From: Caldipriscus sp964426895
GTDB lineage: Bacteria > Hydrothermota > Hydrothermia > LBFQ01
Reading direction: 5' to 3'
Assembly (NCBI GenBank): GCA_964426895.1
Contig: CAYRSH010000008.1
Span: 1-42,271 of the forward strand
DNA: 42,271 nucleotides
How positions within the stretch are numbered: position 1 is the stretch's first letter; each line of letters starts with the position of its first letter. The position numbers and the translations under genes are program-made. Under the pieces are notes generated by a model, which worked only from the letters and a program-made list of their open reading frames with translations, was not told the DNA's origin and did not search any database. Of this stretch, positions 1 through 8,029 are shown piece after piece.

Positions 1-12
1 TAACTTGTGCAT
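1..12 (-). CDS. Start of a gene leaving the left edge (4 codons visible)
   Basis: Only the codons for M-H-K-L are inside the window. The start is inferred from a perfect TATAAT on the minus strand at 26-21, eight bases before the ATG, which is the same spacing seen at the other leaderless starts here. Product unknown. The gene could equally start further left. Confidence 0.3.
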
Positions 13-20
13 ATCAGGGT

Positions 21-26
21 ATTATA
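21..26 (-). promoter_or_regulatory. -10 box for the left-edge gene
   Basis: TATAAT followed by ACCC, 8 nt from the ATG at 12. The box overlaps the stop codon of the decayed gene upstream (tail encoding L-S-G-L-stop), the same gene-tail/promoter arrangement seen at 24921 and 25741. Confidence 0.5.
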
Positions 27-603
27 AACCTGAAAGGTTCTTTTTAATCCATAGTCTCACCGTGTGGCCGTGCAAGGCACAAAGTGATACGATAAAATGC
101 CTCGCATATCCCTATAACCCTTAGGGTTTAAAACCTTAACATCCTTCCCATCCTTGTGTTTCAATACTCAACACCCCTTTGTATCCTCATCCCCGCAACC
201 GCACCATACAACCTAAAACCTTCTCCTCAACAAATTCATCAACATCATCTACCCTTAATGTGGTCTTTACTTCCAAAACGATAACATAACCATCACTCAA
301 TACAAGCCCGTCTATTTCCATACTATCACCGTCTAAAACCCTCAAACCTCAATTCCTTCAATGCATACCCCAAACCTTCCCTTATTGTATCCTCCGTATA
401 ATCCTGCCATACACCGTTTAGTTGTGCAACCGCCTTATTTATTTCAACGCTTAACTTTTTTATTTGTTCTTCCGTTTCCGCCTGTCTCTCGGCAAGTTCT
501 TTTATCTTTTTATCCGTTTCTTCCTATCAAGCCTTTCACCAACACTGTCAAGTCTTTCGCCCACCTCTTTTAGTATTTCCCATATCTATTTTGCATTTTC
601 CAT
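22..603 (-). pseudogene. Decayed coiled-coil + PD-(D/E)XK-type gene (DUF3782-like), copy 1
   Basis: This is a degraded relative of the pseudogene at 25055-25731. Reading from the ATG at 603 gives M-E-N-A-K, then an in-frame TAG, then IWEILKEVGERLDSVGERLD before further stops. Downstream in shifted frames come a conserved segment (NGVWQDYTEDTIREGLGYALKEL), the nuclease-like core (MEIDGLVL...VIVLEVKTTL, with the E-x-K pair) and a tail (LYGAVAGMRIQRG, LKHKDGK). Compared with copy 2 it has lost blocks after DVDEF and after RGVE. Multiple stops and deletions make it non-functional. The family assignment (DUF3782-like, restriction-endonuclease fold) rests on the architecture of a heptad-repeat N-terminus plus the EVK core. 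It fills the first 600 bases; no other gene is seen there. Confidence 0.7.
58..90 (+). repeat. 33-bp dispersed repeat, copy A
   Basis: Matches the reverse complement of 25807-25839 at 27 of 33 positions, all six differences being transitions. Ends in CACAAAGTGATAC. Function unknown; each copy flanks a decayed DUF3782-like gene, on opposite sides. Confidence 0.5.
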
Positions 604-650
604 ATAACGGTAAGTATTGGAATAAAGTTCTCAACCCCCATAAACCCCCA

Positions 651-656
651 TAGAAT
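651..656 (+). promoter_or_regulatory. -10 box for the EamA transporter
   Basis: TAGAAT followed by AACCCC, 7 nt before the TTG at 664. Supports a leaderless TTG start. No convincing -35 box. Confidence 0.45.
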
Positions 657-663
657 AACCCCT

Positions 664-1503
664 TTGGGAATCTTCTTATCACTTATCGTGGCCGTTTTGG
701 AATCCTTTAAGGATGTCTTTTCAAAAGGTTTGCTAAAAACCCTTAACCCCTTTGTTTTTGTTGTATGCGTGAAAATCCTATCCTTTATCTTGCTTCTACC
801 GGTGGTTTTAATACCTTTTAAGATAAACGATATAAAAAGTTTTGCTCTGGTATATTCGCTTGATGTGGTTTTAAACCTTATAAGCCTTTTGTTCTACTTT
901 ACCGCAATAAAACATTCTCCCCTATCCCTTTCCGTTCCAATGCTAACATTTTCACCCGTATTCCTTTTAATAACTTCCTATGTTATGCTTGGCGAGAGGG
1001 TCTCCGTTATGGGTATGCTCGGGGTAATTATGGTTTTTATGGGTTCGTATATTTTGAACATTTCAAAAACAAAAGCCGGATTTTTTGAACCAATTAAAGC
1101 AATTTTTAAGGAAAGGGGTAGCAGGTATATGCTAACCGTCGCATTGATTTGGAGTATAACGGCAAACCTTGACAAAATCGGCGTAAAGCTCTCCTCTCCC
1201 CTTATATGGCCCCTTTTTATGAGTGGCGGTATTGGCTTTTTGGGGTTGGTTTTATTGAAAATCAAAGGTGAAAGGGTTGCGATAAATCCGAAAATGCTTT
1301 TGGTATCCCTAGCCGATTCCTTGGGTGCCATTTCCCAAATGGTTGCGGTATCCTTAACCTTCGTGCCTTATGTAATAAGCATAAAGAGGTTTAGCGTCCT
1401 TTTCTCTTCATTGTGGGGAATTATCGTTTTTAAAGAGAGGGCTAACTTTTTGGGGATTGTATTTATGGTCTTAGGAGCGGTAATGATCACACTGTTTGGG
1501 TGA
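664..1503 (+). CDS. EamA/DMT-family transporter
   Basis: This 279-residue inner-membrane protein has about ten hydrophobic segments in two similar halves, the usual EamA drug/metabolite transporter layout. Family-typical stretches include SLSVPMLTFSPVFLLITSY and GERVSVMGMLGVIMVFMGSY in the first half and RFSVLFSSLWGIIVFKER with LGIVFMVLGAVMI at the end. The substrate cannot be told from sequence. The TTG start at 664 is chosen because a TAGAAT box lies 7 nt upstream, matching the leaderless pattern of this genome, and because it begins directly with a membrane segment. The next gene has its own promoter-like box, so this is probably a single-gene unit. Confidence 0.85.
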   Translation: MGIFLSLIVAVLESFKDVFSKGLLKTLNPFVFVVCVKILSFILLLPVVLIPFKINDIKSFALVYSLDVVLNLISLLFYFTAIKHSPLSLSVPMLTFSPVFLLITSYVMLGERVSVMGMLGVIMVFMGSYILNISKTKAGFFEPIKAIFKERGSRYMLTVALIWSITANLDKIGVKLSSPLIWPLFMSGGIGFLGLVLLKIKGERVAINPKMLLVSLADSLGAISQMVAVSLTFVPYVISIKRFSVLFSSLWGIIVFKERANFLGIVFMVLGAVMITLFG

Positions 1504-1515
1504 GTTAAACGGCTT

Positions 1516-1521
1516 GATAAT
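1516..1521 (+). promoter_or_regulatory. -10 box for the sugar dehydrogenase
   Basis: GATAAT followed by ACC, 8 nt before the ATG at 1530. Implies a leaderless transcript and fixes the start of a very short signal sequence. Confidence 0.45.
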
Positions 1522-1529
1522 ACCAAACT

Positions 1530-2513
1530 ATGATTTTCTTGATTTCTTATAAACTCTTGGATGCATTTCCGGGGGTTAAGTTTAACAATCCGGTGTTTAT
1601 GATAAACGATCCGGTGGATAGTGGTGTTTTTTATGTTGTTGAACAGGTTGGTGTAATATTAAAGGTTAAGGAAAATAAGGTTGATACCCTTTTGAATATA
1701 AGGCATAGGGTTAAATACGGCGGTGAAATGGGTTTATTGGGAATGGAATTACATCCGGAATTCCCGAAAAACGGAAAATATTACATATCCTATACGGATA
1801 ACGCCATGTATTCAACGGTAGAGGAAAGGGAAATCAACCAAAAGGATTATTCAAGGGTTTTATTAAAGGTTAGGCAGCCTTTTACAAACCACAACGGAGG
1901 GCATATAGAATTTGGACCCGACGGTTATCTTTATCTCGGCCTTGGTGATGGTGGTGCGGCCGGAGATCCCCTTAACAACGCCCAAAATCCAAAAAGCCTA
2001 TTGGGAAAAATCCTAAGAATAGATGTTAAGACCGGAAAAGTTGAAATATATGCTATGGGTTTAAGAAACCCTTGGAGGTTTTCCTTTGACGGTAATACCC
2101 TATGGGTTGGGGATGTGGGGCAGAACAGATGGGAGGAAATAGATACGGTTATAAAGGGTGGCAATTACGGTTGGAGGTGTTATGAGGGGAATCATCCTTA
2201 CAATTTAAAGGGTTGTAAAGAAAAGAAAAATTATATCTTCCCCGTTTGGGAGTATAGACGGAGTAATGGGAATTGTGCGGTTATAGGCGGATATGTTTAT
2301 AGGGGTAAAATGTTAAAAAACCTTTACGGGGTTTATGTGTTTGGGGATTATTGTTCCGGGAGGATATGGGGTTTGAAAAGGGGATATAAGGGTTTTAAGG
2401 CTCACCTATTGATTGATACGGACGAAAACATATCATCCTTTGCAGTTGATAACTACGGGGAAATATATGTAATAGGGCATACGAGTGGAAAGATTTATAG
2501 GTTGGTTGAGTGA
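1530..2513 (+). CDS. PQQ-dependent aldose/glucose-sorbosone dehydrogenase, secreted
   Basis: This is a six-bladed beta-propeller of the GSDH family (soluble PQQ sugar dehydrogenase, YliI-like), 327 residues. Diagnostic stretches are NHNGGHIEFGPDGYLYLGLG (around residues 111-130), GDGGAAGDP, GKILRIDV, the GLRNPWRFSFD motif and DVGQNRWEEIDTV followed by GGNYGW. In the family these line the PQQ/calcium site, and the enzyme oxidises sugars in the periplasm. The mature protein begins near AFPGVKFNNPV, so the signal sequence is only about 11 residues (MIFLISYKLLD). A GATAAT box 8 nt upstream leaves no room for a longer leader. No PQQ-synthesis genes are visible in the window, so the cofactor or substrate may differ. 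Confidence 0.85.
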   Translation: MIFLISYKLLDAFPGVKFNNPVFMINDPVDSGVFYVVEQVGVILKVKENKVDTLLNIRHRVKYGGEMGLLGMELHPEFPKNGKYYISYTDNAMYSTVEEREINQKDYSRVLLKVRQPFTNHNGGHIEFGPDGYLYLGLGDGGAAGDPLNNAQNPKSLLGKILRIDVKTGKVEIYAMGLRNPWRFSFDGNTLWVGDVGQNRWEEIDTVIKGGNYGWRCYEGNHPYNLKGCKEKKNYIFPVWEYRRSNGNCAVIGGYVYRGKMLKNLYGVYVFGDYCSGRIWGLKRGYKGFKAHLLIDTDENISSFAVDNYGEIYVIGHTSGKIYRLVE

Positions 2514-2524
2514 ATTCACCTTTT

Positions 2525-3055
2525 ATGGGTGGTTTCGTTGATGATGCCGTTAGGGAGGCGGTGGAGGCTTTAAATGTAAATAACGTTTTTACGGGGTGAT
2601 TAGAACAATCCCTAAACGGCGGATACCGCTTGGGCCTTGGATACGCTTGTTTATAAATGCGTTAATAATTGAGGGTGCTATAATTGGTAATATACCCCAT
2701 TTTGCAAGTTATGAAAGAATATGCCCAATATGTAATTGGAGGGTTTATACAACATTTGGTGGTATGTTGATAAAATCAAAAATGATAAAACTTATCTGTC
2801 CTTTGTGGGTAGGTTGAGGCTTATGAAGGGAAAGGAGGAGATAAAAATAAACAAAAGGTATCTTCTGGTTTTGGCCTATTGGAAAATATTCGGAAAGGAT
2901 TACCTTTTAAAAAAGCAAAAACTATATTTCCCCATAGCAAGGAGCCGGAGAAAAACCTATCAAGGCTTGGCAGGTATAGATTTAAAATAGCAAAAAGGAC
3001 AGGATTCCCGTTAAAAGACGAGGAAAACAATTTCTGGAAAAGGGACTTCACCTAA
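2525..3055 (+). pseudogene. Frameshifted coding remnant, unrecognised
   Basis: About 530 bases between convergent genes hold coding-like stretches in changing frames: a 24-residue piece from 2525 (MGGFVDDAVREAVEALNVNN...), a stretch near 2736-2815 (GLYNIWWYVDKIKNDKTYLS) and, after a one-base shift near 2815, a tail running to the TAA at 3053-3055 (VEAYEGKGGDKNKQ..., FKIAKRTGFPLKDEENNFW, KRDFT). The last frame reads like the C-terminus of a real protein. I do not recognise the family. The end overlaps the convergent gene by 8 bases. An alternative is several unrelated remnants. Confidence 0.45.
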
Positions 3056-4664
3056 CTATAACCTTCTTCACCTTGCCCTTATAAACCACAAAATAAACCC
3101 CCTTTTTGTCCATTTTTATAACCCTCCTTCCCAAAACATCGTATATTTTTACATCCCCCGTTTTTCCTCCACCTAAGCCTTCCCCTACACCAACAACATC
3201 CGTTAATATAACATTTCCAAACCTACCTATATCCGAAATGCTTTCCGAGTTTTGCGGCCACCAACAAACATACTCACCAATGTTATCCGAAAATACACCC
3301 ACAAACAACCCTACCGTGTCGTTTATTGAAGTTTTTATTTTTGCCGGGTCTTTGAGGGTATCAAAGGGTATTGCCACCTCAAATTGAAAGGAATAGTAAT
3401 AAGAACTTTGAACCGAAAAGGAAAAATATGAATTCATATCCGGCCTTGAAGTTAAACCTTGTGTATCGGATGGGGTAATGTAATAGGATATCCAACCGCT
3501 GGGGGGCGGGAAAATTATATTCACCCCTTCCGAGGAATCCGATGCCCATGTTTTGTCGTCGTTATCGTCAATTGATATAACTACCCTATCAAGGGATGTT
3601 ATGTCGTTATCGTTTGCGTTTAGTATTCCAATATAAAGGTTATTACCGTCGTGCTTGAAGAGGATTCTACAAGAACCTATAACCTGTTGCGTCCCCCCAC
3701 CCAACCCTATGTAATCCGAACCCTCAACCTCAACCGCCCCCGCCCAACCCAAATCGCTTAAAGAGGAATTCCTTATAAACCCATCCAATGTAGGACCTAC
3801 GGTGTCGTACGGCACAAAAATCCAAATGTTTGGAGGCATATAAACCTTTACGGTGTCTATAAGGGTATCGTTGTTGTGATATTCGTCAAGGGTATCGGAA
3901 ATTATCAAGGCAACATAAAAGTTTCCTATGGTTGAGGGTGTCCAGTTTTTAATGAGAAATGTATCCGCGTTTGGGTTTAAGAAAATTTTTGTGGAATCCA
4001 AGGAAGGGGAAACGCCGTAATAAACCTTTACAGTATCCCCGTTAATACCGAGGTTTGAAAGGTGAAACCTTAAAGTGTATGAGGAATCCCTGAGGGCGTA
4101 ATCCGGAGATATTATGCTATCCGCAGAGAAGTCGTAGTTAAAATCCTTATAATACACGACCTTAAAGTTATCAACACCGAAATAGTAATCCCAAAACCTC
4201 GTTCCATACCAAAAGGATACCCTCAAACTATCCGCACCCGTTGTTAAGGAAGTTATATCAATAAAACCGGAATAAACGCTATCGCTTGAAAGGGTTAGGA
4301 CCTCCATCCAAGGTGACCAAGAACCGTTAAAAACGCTTACCAAAACCTTACCCGTATCCGGATCACCGGGAAACTTCTTAAAAACGGCATCCAAATACAA
4401 CTTTAAGGAATCGTAGGCGTATCCTATAAAAATAGGGGGAGAAGTAAGGGAGTCGTTAAAAATCGCATCGTATCCTATATCGGAATCGCAAATCGCATAT
4501 TTTCCCGAAAAGTTGGAATTTTCAAAAGGTTTAAAACCTTTATCCACCCCCTTCCAGGTCGTGGTATCCCCACCGTTATAAATCCTCCAATTAAAAGGTG
4601 GAAACGGTCCGTTAAAATCCTCCGAAAAGATTATAAAGGGCGTTGTTGCTAATAAAACTACCAC
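3048..4664 (-). CDS. Secreted multidomain protein with C-terminal sorting-like signal
   Basis: A 538-residue exported protein. The N-terminus (EDFNG..FPPFNWRIYNGGD) resembles the cleaved-adhesin/MAM-like jelly-roll start of many FCB surface proteins. The middle contains a CARDB-like beta-sandwich segment (SNLGINGDTVKVYYGV). Residues about 280-480 (DGFIRNSSLSDLGWAGAVEV..., LYIGILNANDND) look like a carbohydrate-binding/DOMON-type domain. The end, KIYDVLGRRVIKMDKKGVYF then KVKKVIVR, matches a Por/type A C-terminal sorting domain. The signal sequence is short (GTG start, VVLLATTPFIIFS). It overlaps the stop of the upstream porin-like gene by 7 bases, so the two are co-transcribed. Target unknown; probably cell-surface or released. 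Confidence 0.65.
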   Translation of the reverse strand: MVVLLATTPFIIFSEDFNGPFPPFNWRIYNGGDTTTWKGVDKGFKPFENSNFSGKYAICDSDIGYDAIFNDSLTSPPIFIGYAYDSLKLYLDAVFKKFPGDPDTGKVLVSVFNGSWSPWMEVLTLSSDSVYSGFIDITSLTTGADSLRVSFWYGTRFWDYYFGVDNFKVVYYKDFNYDFSADSIISPDYALRDSSYTLRFHLSNLGINGDTVKVYYGVSPSLDSTKIFLNPNADTFLIKNWTPSTIGNFYVALIISDTLDEYHNNDTLIDTVKVYMPPNIWIFVPYDTVGPTLDGFIRNSSLSDLGWAGAVEVEGSDYIGLGGGTQQVIGSCRILFKHDGNNLYIGILNANDNDITSLDRVVISIDDNDDKTWASDSSEGVNIIFPPPSGWISYYITPSDTQGLTSRPDMNSYFSFSVQSSYYYSFQFEVAIPFDTLKDPAKIKTSINDTVGLFVGVFSDNIGEYVCWWPQNSESISDIGRFGNVILTDVVGVGEGLGGGKTGDVKIYDVLGRRVIKMDKKGVYFVVYKGKVKKVIVR

Positions 4665-6028
4665 CTATAAACCAGCCCAATATTCACTATATGGGCATTA
4701 AATGTATATTTTCCGGGCATATAAGGTGATTTGTAGGAGTAATCCTTTGCCTTTATTTCCCTATCCGGTGCCATTGTGTATGTGTATGCCAAGTTGAGCG
4801 TCCAGTAATCCCCAAGGGCCAGACCGAACCCCCCAGAGAAACCCATCCTTTTACCCAAGTCTGGTATCAAGGGGTTAAATGTGGAATCGGGTATTGGGGA
4901 TTGATCATAGGAGAACCCCAACCTGAATGTGAATCTATCGCCTACGGATACCTCCGTACCGATCCCCACCTCGTAGGTGTTATTCCAGTGGAATTCCAGG
5001 GTATCGGAGTTGATCTGGTTGTACAAAAGGACCAAGTCATCAAAGTTTAATACAACATTGTCCAAAACTTTCCAGAAAACATAGTTAAAACCAAAGTTTA
5101 CGGCAAAAGCCCTTGTGGGCCTAAATGAAAAACCTATTCCGATATCCGGGGGGAGCGGTAATGAGGTTTTACCAATGCCTTCCCCTTTAAAAACATATCC
5201 GCTTACGAGCATTGCCGCATCCGGCGCGTTTTCCGCTATGTAATCGTTCCTCGGGGAGAATAGTTGCAATGTCGCCTTCCCATCAATATGCATAGGTGTA
5301 TAAAACCTTCCGGTTATGGCAAATCTAAACATTTCACCGATTAAAGCCGTTATTCCGGCACTACCGCCAAAGGCATACCCAGTCCCCCATATCCTCGTAT
5401 CAATCGGCCAAAGTCTATATTCTATCGGCAAATCCGCCGCAGCCGGGTCTATCTCCGCCGGGTCCTGTAAGGTTACCTTCCTCGTATATATCTTCCCTAT
5501 TACCGGGCCCCCCGCCAAACCCCACCTGAACATTCCGAATTCCCTTCCCATACCAAACCAAAAGGCAAAGGTTTTTATATCAGACTCCCAATCCCTTTCG
5601 GGATATTTTGGCTTTTGCCATGTGGTGTCATATGTGTTGTAATAGTTTATCGGGGGGTCGTAAAGGTCCCAAGATGTTCCCATTCCGAACGGAACGAACA
5701 CGCCAAATGCCCAAGTAAATGTCTCGCCATACCTCGTGAAACCCAAAGATGGTATAGTAATTAAACCCTTTTGATTGTATGCCTTGTTATCCTTTAACCT
5801 CGGATATACGCCGTCATATCCCATAATGTTCGTGGTCATTTGATATGTGGATGACCCGTAAAAGTTAAACAGGTCTATTGAAAAGGAGTTCCGCTGATCG
5901 GAGAGTAGCGAAGGGTTCCAGAACACCGCCGACCAGTCATTTACAAGGGTGTAATTAACACCCCCTATGCCAAAAGAAGCCGTTCCAAACGCCAAACGAA
6001 AGCCAGAAGCAATTATTAGGTTTATCAT
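4658..6028 (-). CDS. FadL/OmpP1 (PorV-like) outer-membrane protein
   Basis: A 456-residue beta-barrel candidate. After a very short leader (MINLIIAS) it shows the family start: FGTASFGIGGVNYTLVNDWS followed by AVFWNPSLL, equivalent to the 'GAG.A..DDASAAYYNPA' region of FadL/TodX/PorV proteins. Alternating hydrophobic/aromatic strands continue to a final aromatic residue (GLVYRW), as expected for Bam-inserted barrels. Such proteins import hydrophobic compounds or, as PorV, help secretion of sorting-domain proteins. The neighbouring sorting-domain protein at 3048 makes the second role attractive but unproven. It starts in an ATGA overlap with the upstream membrane gene. Confidence 0.75.
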   Translation of the reverse strand: MINLIIASGFRLAFGTASFGIGGVNYTLVNDWSAVFWNPSLLSDQRNSFSIDLFNFYGSSTYQMTTNIMGYDGVYPRLKDNKAYNQKGLITIPSLGFTRYGETFTWAFGVFVPFGMGTSWDLYDPPINYYNTYDTTWQKPKYPERDWESDIKTFAFWFGMGREFGMFRWGLAGGPVIGKIYTRKVTLQDPAEIDPAAADLPIEYRLWPIDTRIWGTGYAFGGSAGITALIGEMFRFAITGRFYTPMHIDGKATLQLFSPRNDYIAENAPDAAMLVSGYVFKGEGIGKTSLPLPPDIGIGFSFRPTRAFAVNFGFNYVFWKVLDNVVLNFDDLVLLYNQINSDTLEFHWNNTYEVGIGTEVSVGDRFTFRLGFSYDQSPIPDSTFNPLIPDLGKRMGFSGGFGLALGDYWTLNLAYTYTMAPDREIKAKDYSYKSPYMPGKYTFNAHIVNIGLVYRW

Positions 6029-6828
6029 TTTCTAAACCCCCTTTCAAAAAAGTACAAAACATTACCCACAAAAATGAAGAAAAGTATCACCCAATGCCCA
6101 AAGGTTTGTGAAAGCATACCTATGGTTGCCAATCCCCTCATATTTACCAACCTCTCGTAATCCGCCGCCCCCCTCAATCCGCCTATAAGTCCTTTTATCT
6201 GACCCGCCTGCCAATATGTATAGAAACTCGGGGCTATAACCGCGGTTGAACCTATGATTATTGGTATCCCAAACCTCGCACCCGTTATCTGAACCCAACT
6301 ATCACCGGTAGCCCCGGCGGCGAAATCAACGACTAAGTCAAAATCCTTAACGGTTTTAACATCCCGTAAAAAGTCTATGCTATCCAGGGGTGTCCCCTTA
6401 ACATCGGCACTATAAACGGATTTAAAATCAACCCCTATGTTGGTTAAGACGGCGGCTATACCCGGCCTGAACCCCAACATAACCCAATCCTTACCGTATT
6501 CTCTACCCGTTTGTTTGGATATGGTATTCATGGCATCGTTCCCCATAAGTATTCCTTGAAAGCTCCAAAGGGTCATAACCGCTATTTTACAATCCTTTCT
6601 GAAAAGTTGTTTCGCCATTGCCATAACCATGGGGTGTGTTTCGGGCATTGAAGAAGGGCCATAATCAATGGAGAACAAAACCCTACAATTGTTTGGCAGG
6701 TTTTCAATATATTCATAGGCCTGCTTCACCTCAGGTGATGGCTCGGGCATTTTAAAACCCATTCCGGGAACTATAAAAGGAAGGGATAGGGCAACTAACA
6801 AAACAATATAAATAACCTGCCTATTCAT
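6025..6828 (-). CDS. Conserved-looking membrane-anchored periplasmic protein, function unknown
   Basis: A 267-residue protein with one hydrophobic segment at the start (residues 5-23, VIYIVLLVALSLPFIVPGM) and one near the end (about 241-258, HWVILFFIFVGNVLYFF). The soluble domain between them has a Rossmann-like alternation (CRVLFSIDYG, KIAVMTLW, FDLVVDFAAGATGDSW, GIPIIIGSTAVIAPSFYTYW). I do not recognise a named family or a catalytic motif. First gene of a minus-strand unit with the FadL-like protein and the sorting-domain protein. A TATAAT box lies 9 nt before its ATG. Confidence 0.65.
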   Translation of the reverse strand: MNRQVIYIVLLVALSLPFIVPGMGFKMPEPSPEVKQAYEYIENLPNNCRVLFSIDYGPSSMPETHPMVMAMAKQLFRKDCKIAVMTLWSFQGILMGNDAMNTISKQTGREYGKDWVMLGFRPGIAAVLTNIGVDFKSVYSADVKGTPLDSIDFLRDVKTVKDFDLVVDFAAGATGDSWVQITGARFGIPIIIGSTAVIAPSFYTYWQAGQIKGLIGGLRGAADYERLVNMRGLATIGMLSQTFGHWVILFFIFVGNVLYFFERGFRK

Positions 6829-6837
6829 TCGGCGGGT

Positions 6838-6843
6838 ATTATA
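6838..6843 (-). promoter_or_regulatory. -10 box for the 6828-3048 unit
   Basis: TATAAT followed by ACCC, 9 nt before the ATG at 6828. Divergent from the plus-strand box at 6883. Confidence 0.5.
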
Positions 6844-6882
6844 CTGGGGAAAAATATATCCACAAAATAAACATTACCGCCT

Positions 6883-6888
6883 TATAAT
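6883..6888 (+). promoter_or_regulatory. -10 box for the secreted protein at 6898
   Basis: TATAAT, 9 nt before the first ATG at 6898 (12 before the second ATG). Leaderless arrangement; no clear -35. Confidence 0.5.
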
Positions 6889-6897
6889 GATCATATC

Positions 6898-7824
6898 ATG
6901 ATGTGGCTAATTGGTTTATACGCAACGCCTATGTATGGTGTATGGAGGGGTGTTATTTCCACCCCTAAGGTAAGGACCTCCTATACACCCTTCACCTTAG
7001 ACTGGCTCGGCATAGTGGCGGGCAATTACTGGGATTACACGATAACTGGAAATCTGTGGGGGAGCGGAACGGAAAGGGATAGCGTCTTCCTCGTGGGAAT
7101 TACCCCTGATACGCTTGGCACATGCGTATTCGTTGGTGGCCTTCCGGGGGCAAACTATCAAATAGATAGGACTACGGACTCCGCAAGTGGGACAACCGTT
7201 GATACCGGATTCATATACTTCCGTGATGGATATGACAACCTGTACGGTGATGGCGGAGTGATGGTTATGAAGTATATGCCTTCCCTCGGCGACAGTTGGG
7301 AGGCCTGGGACACATGCCTCATACCCCTTGATACCAAGTTCTCCATTGGGGATGTTGATGGCGATATGGTTGCGGATACCCTATGGGTCCACTCCTCAAA
7401 TACCCGGGTTTCAGCGGTATCTGCGGACACATTTACGACTGTTATATCACCCCTCAAATATGTCGTATGGATATCTTCCCTCTTTACCACCTATGGTGTA
7501 GATTCTATCGTAGTATGGGATTATTACCGTTATAAGTTCGTCGCAAACTTCGCTAAGATTGAAGAACACCTTGACAGTGAGAGGGCGGTGTATTATATAG
7601 GTGCTCTCCCGGTTCTTGATACCACTTTCCGCAACCTATACCACAAGGTTATAACTTCGGCATCCACCAAAGAATATACTCAACCAGTTATAACAAACTC
7701 CACATATGTATATACCGCTTCGGGTAGGTTCGCCGGAGGGGCTATACCCAACAAGAAAGGCGTTTATTTCGTAGTCATATCCACGGATAAGGGGAAAGTC
7801 ATAAGAAAGGTTGTTGTAAGGTAA
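6898..7824 (+). CDS. Secreted protein with C-terminal sorting-like signal
   Basis: A 308-residue exported protein of unknown function. The signal sequence is short (MMWLIGLYATPM). The core has a recognisable stretch (LDWLGIVAGNYWDYTITGN, ERDSVFLVGI, LGDSWEAWDTCLIPLDTKF, GDVDGDMVADTLWV) that recurs in the shorter protein at 30107-30853, so they are paralogues. The GDVDGDMVADT loop resembles a calcium-binding DxDxDG-type turn. The C-terminus, KKGVYFVVISTDKGK then KVVVR, is a Por-type sorting-like tail. Base composition is somewhat more GC-rich than its neighbours. It stands alone between its own promoter box and a strong terminator. Confidence 0.6.
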   Translation: MMWLIGLYATPMYGVWRGVISTPKVRTSYTPFTLDWLGIVAGNYWDYTITGNLWGSGTERDSVFLVGITPDTLGTCVFVGGLPGANYQIDRTTDSASGTTVDTGFIYFRDGYDNLYGDGGVMVMKYMPSLGDSWEAWDTCLIPLDTKFSIGDVDGDMVADTLWVHSSNTRVSAVSADTFTTVISPLKYVVWISSLFTTYGVDSIVVWDYYRYKFVANFAKIEEHLDSERAVYYIGALPVLDTTFRNLYHKVITSASTKEYTQPVITNSTYVYTASGRFAGGAIPNKKGVYFVVISTDKGKVIRKVVVR

Positions 7825-7849
7825 AACCCGCGATAAGGTTATAAATAAA

Positions 7850-7872
7850 GGGGGCCTTAGGCCCCCTTTTTT
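7850..7872. terminator. Intrinsic, bidirectional terminator
   Basis: Seven-base GC stem GGGGGCC/GGCCCCC with a three-base loop, preceded by an A-rich run and followed by six T. It serves the plus-strand gene ending at 7824 and, on the other strand, the XapX gene whose stop codon abuts it. It is the only strong intrinsic terminator I see in the window. Confidence 0.9.
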
Positions 7873-8029
7873 ATTTTACAAAATACCTTACAACCGCATA
7901 CCCCAAGAAAATCCCTATTATTCCCATTACTCCCGCCAATGTTGGGGGAGCGGGTATTGGGAGTTTTGCCATACTGAATATTGCGCCCGTTATGAAACCG
8001 GTTAAAAAGGCCAAAACTATTTCCTTCAA
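7871..8029 (-). CDS. XapX-domain small membrane protein
   Basis: A 52-residue ORF with a TTG start that overlaps the upstream stop (TTGA). The sequence LKEIVLAFLTGFITGAIFSM is followed by AKLPIPAPPTLAGVMGIIGI and FLGYAVVRYFVK. The LPIPAPPTLAGVxGIxGIFLGY core is the XapX (DUF1427) signature, a two-helix membrane protein of about 50-60 residues and unknown function. A GGGGG stretch sits before the TTG as a weak ribosome-binding site. It is cotranscribed with the AIR-synthase-like gene and ends in the terminator at 7850-7872. Confidence 0.8.
   Translation of the reverse strand: MKEIVLAFLTGFITGAIFSMAKLPIPAPPTLAGVMGIIGIFLGYAVVRYFVK

Noticed and set aside
361..573. Plus-strand open frame of 70 codons
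   Set aside because: Antisense shadow of the decayed DUF3782-like gene; low-complexity Pro/Phe composition and no start signals.
2596..2817. Open frame with a CPIC-type pair (ERICPICNW)
   Set aside because: Single C-x2-C, no other family signs and frame changes on both sides; treated as part of the remnant at 2525-3055.
3106..3387. Plus-strand open frame of 93 codons
   Set aside because: Antisense to the sorting-domain protein, whose motifs and codon use are clear on the minus strand.
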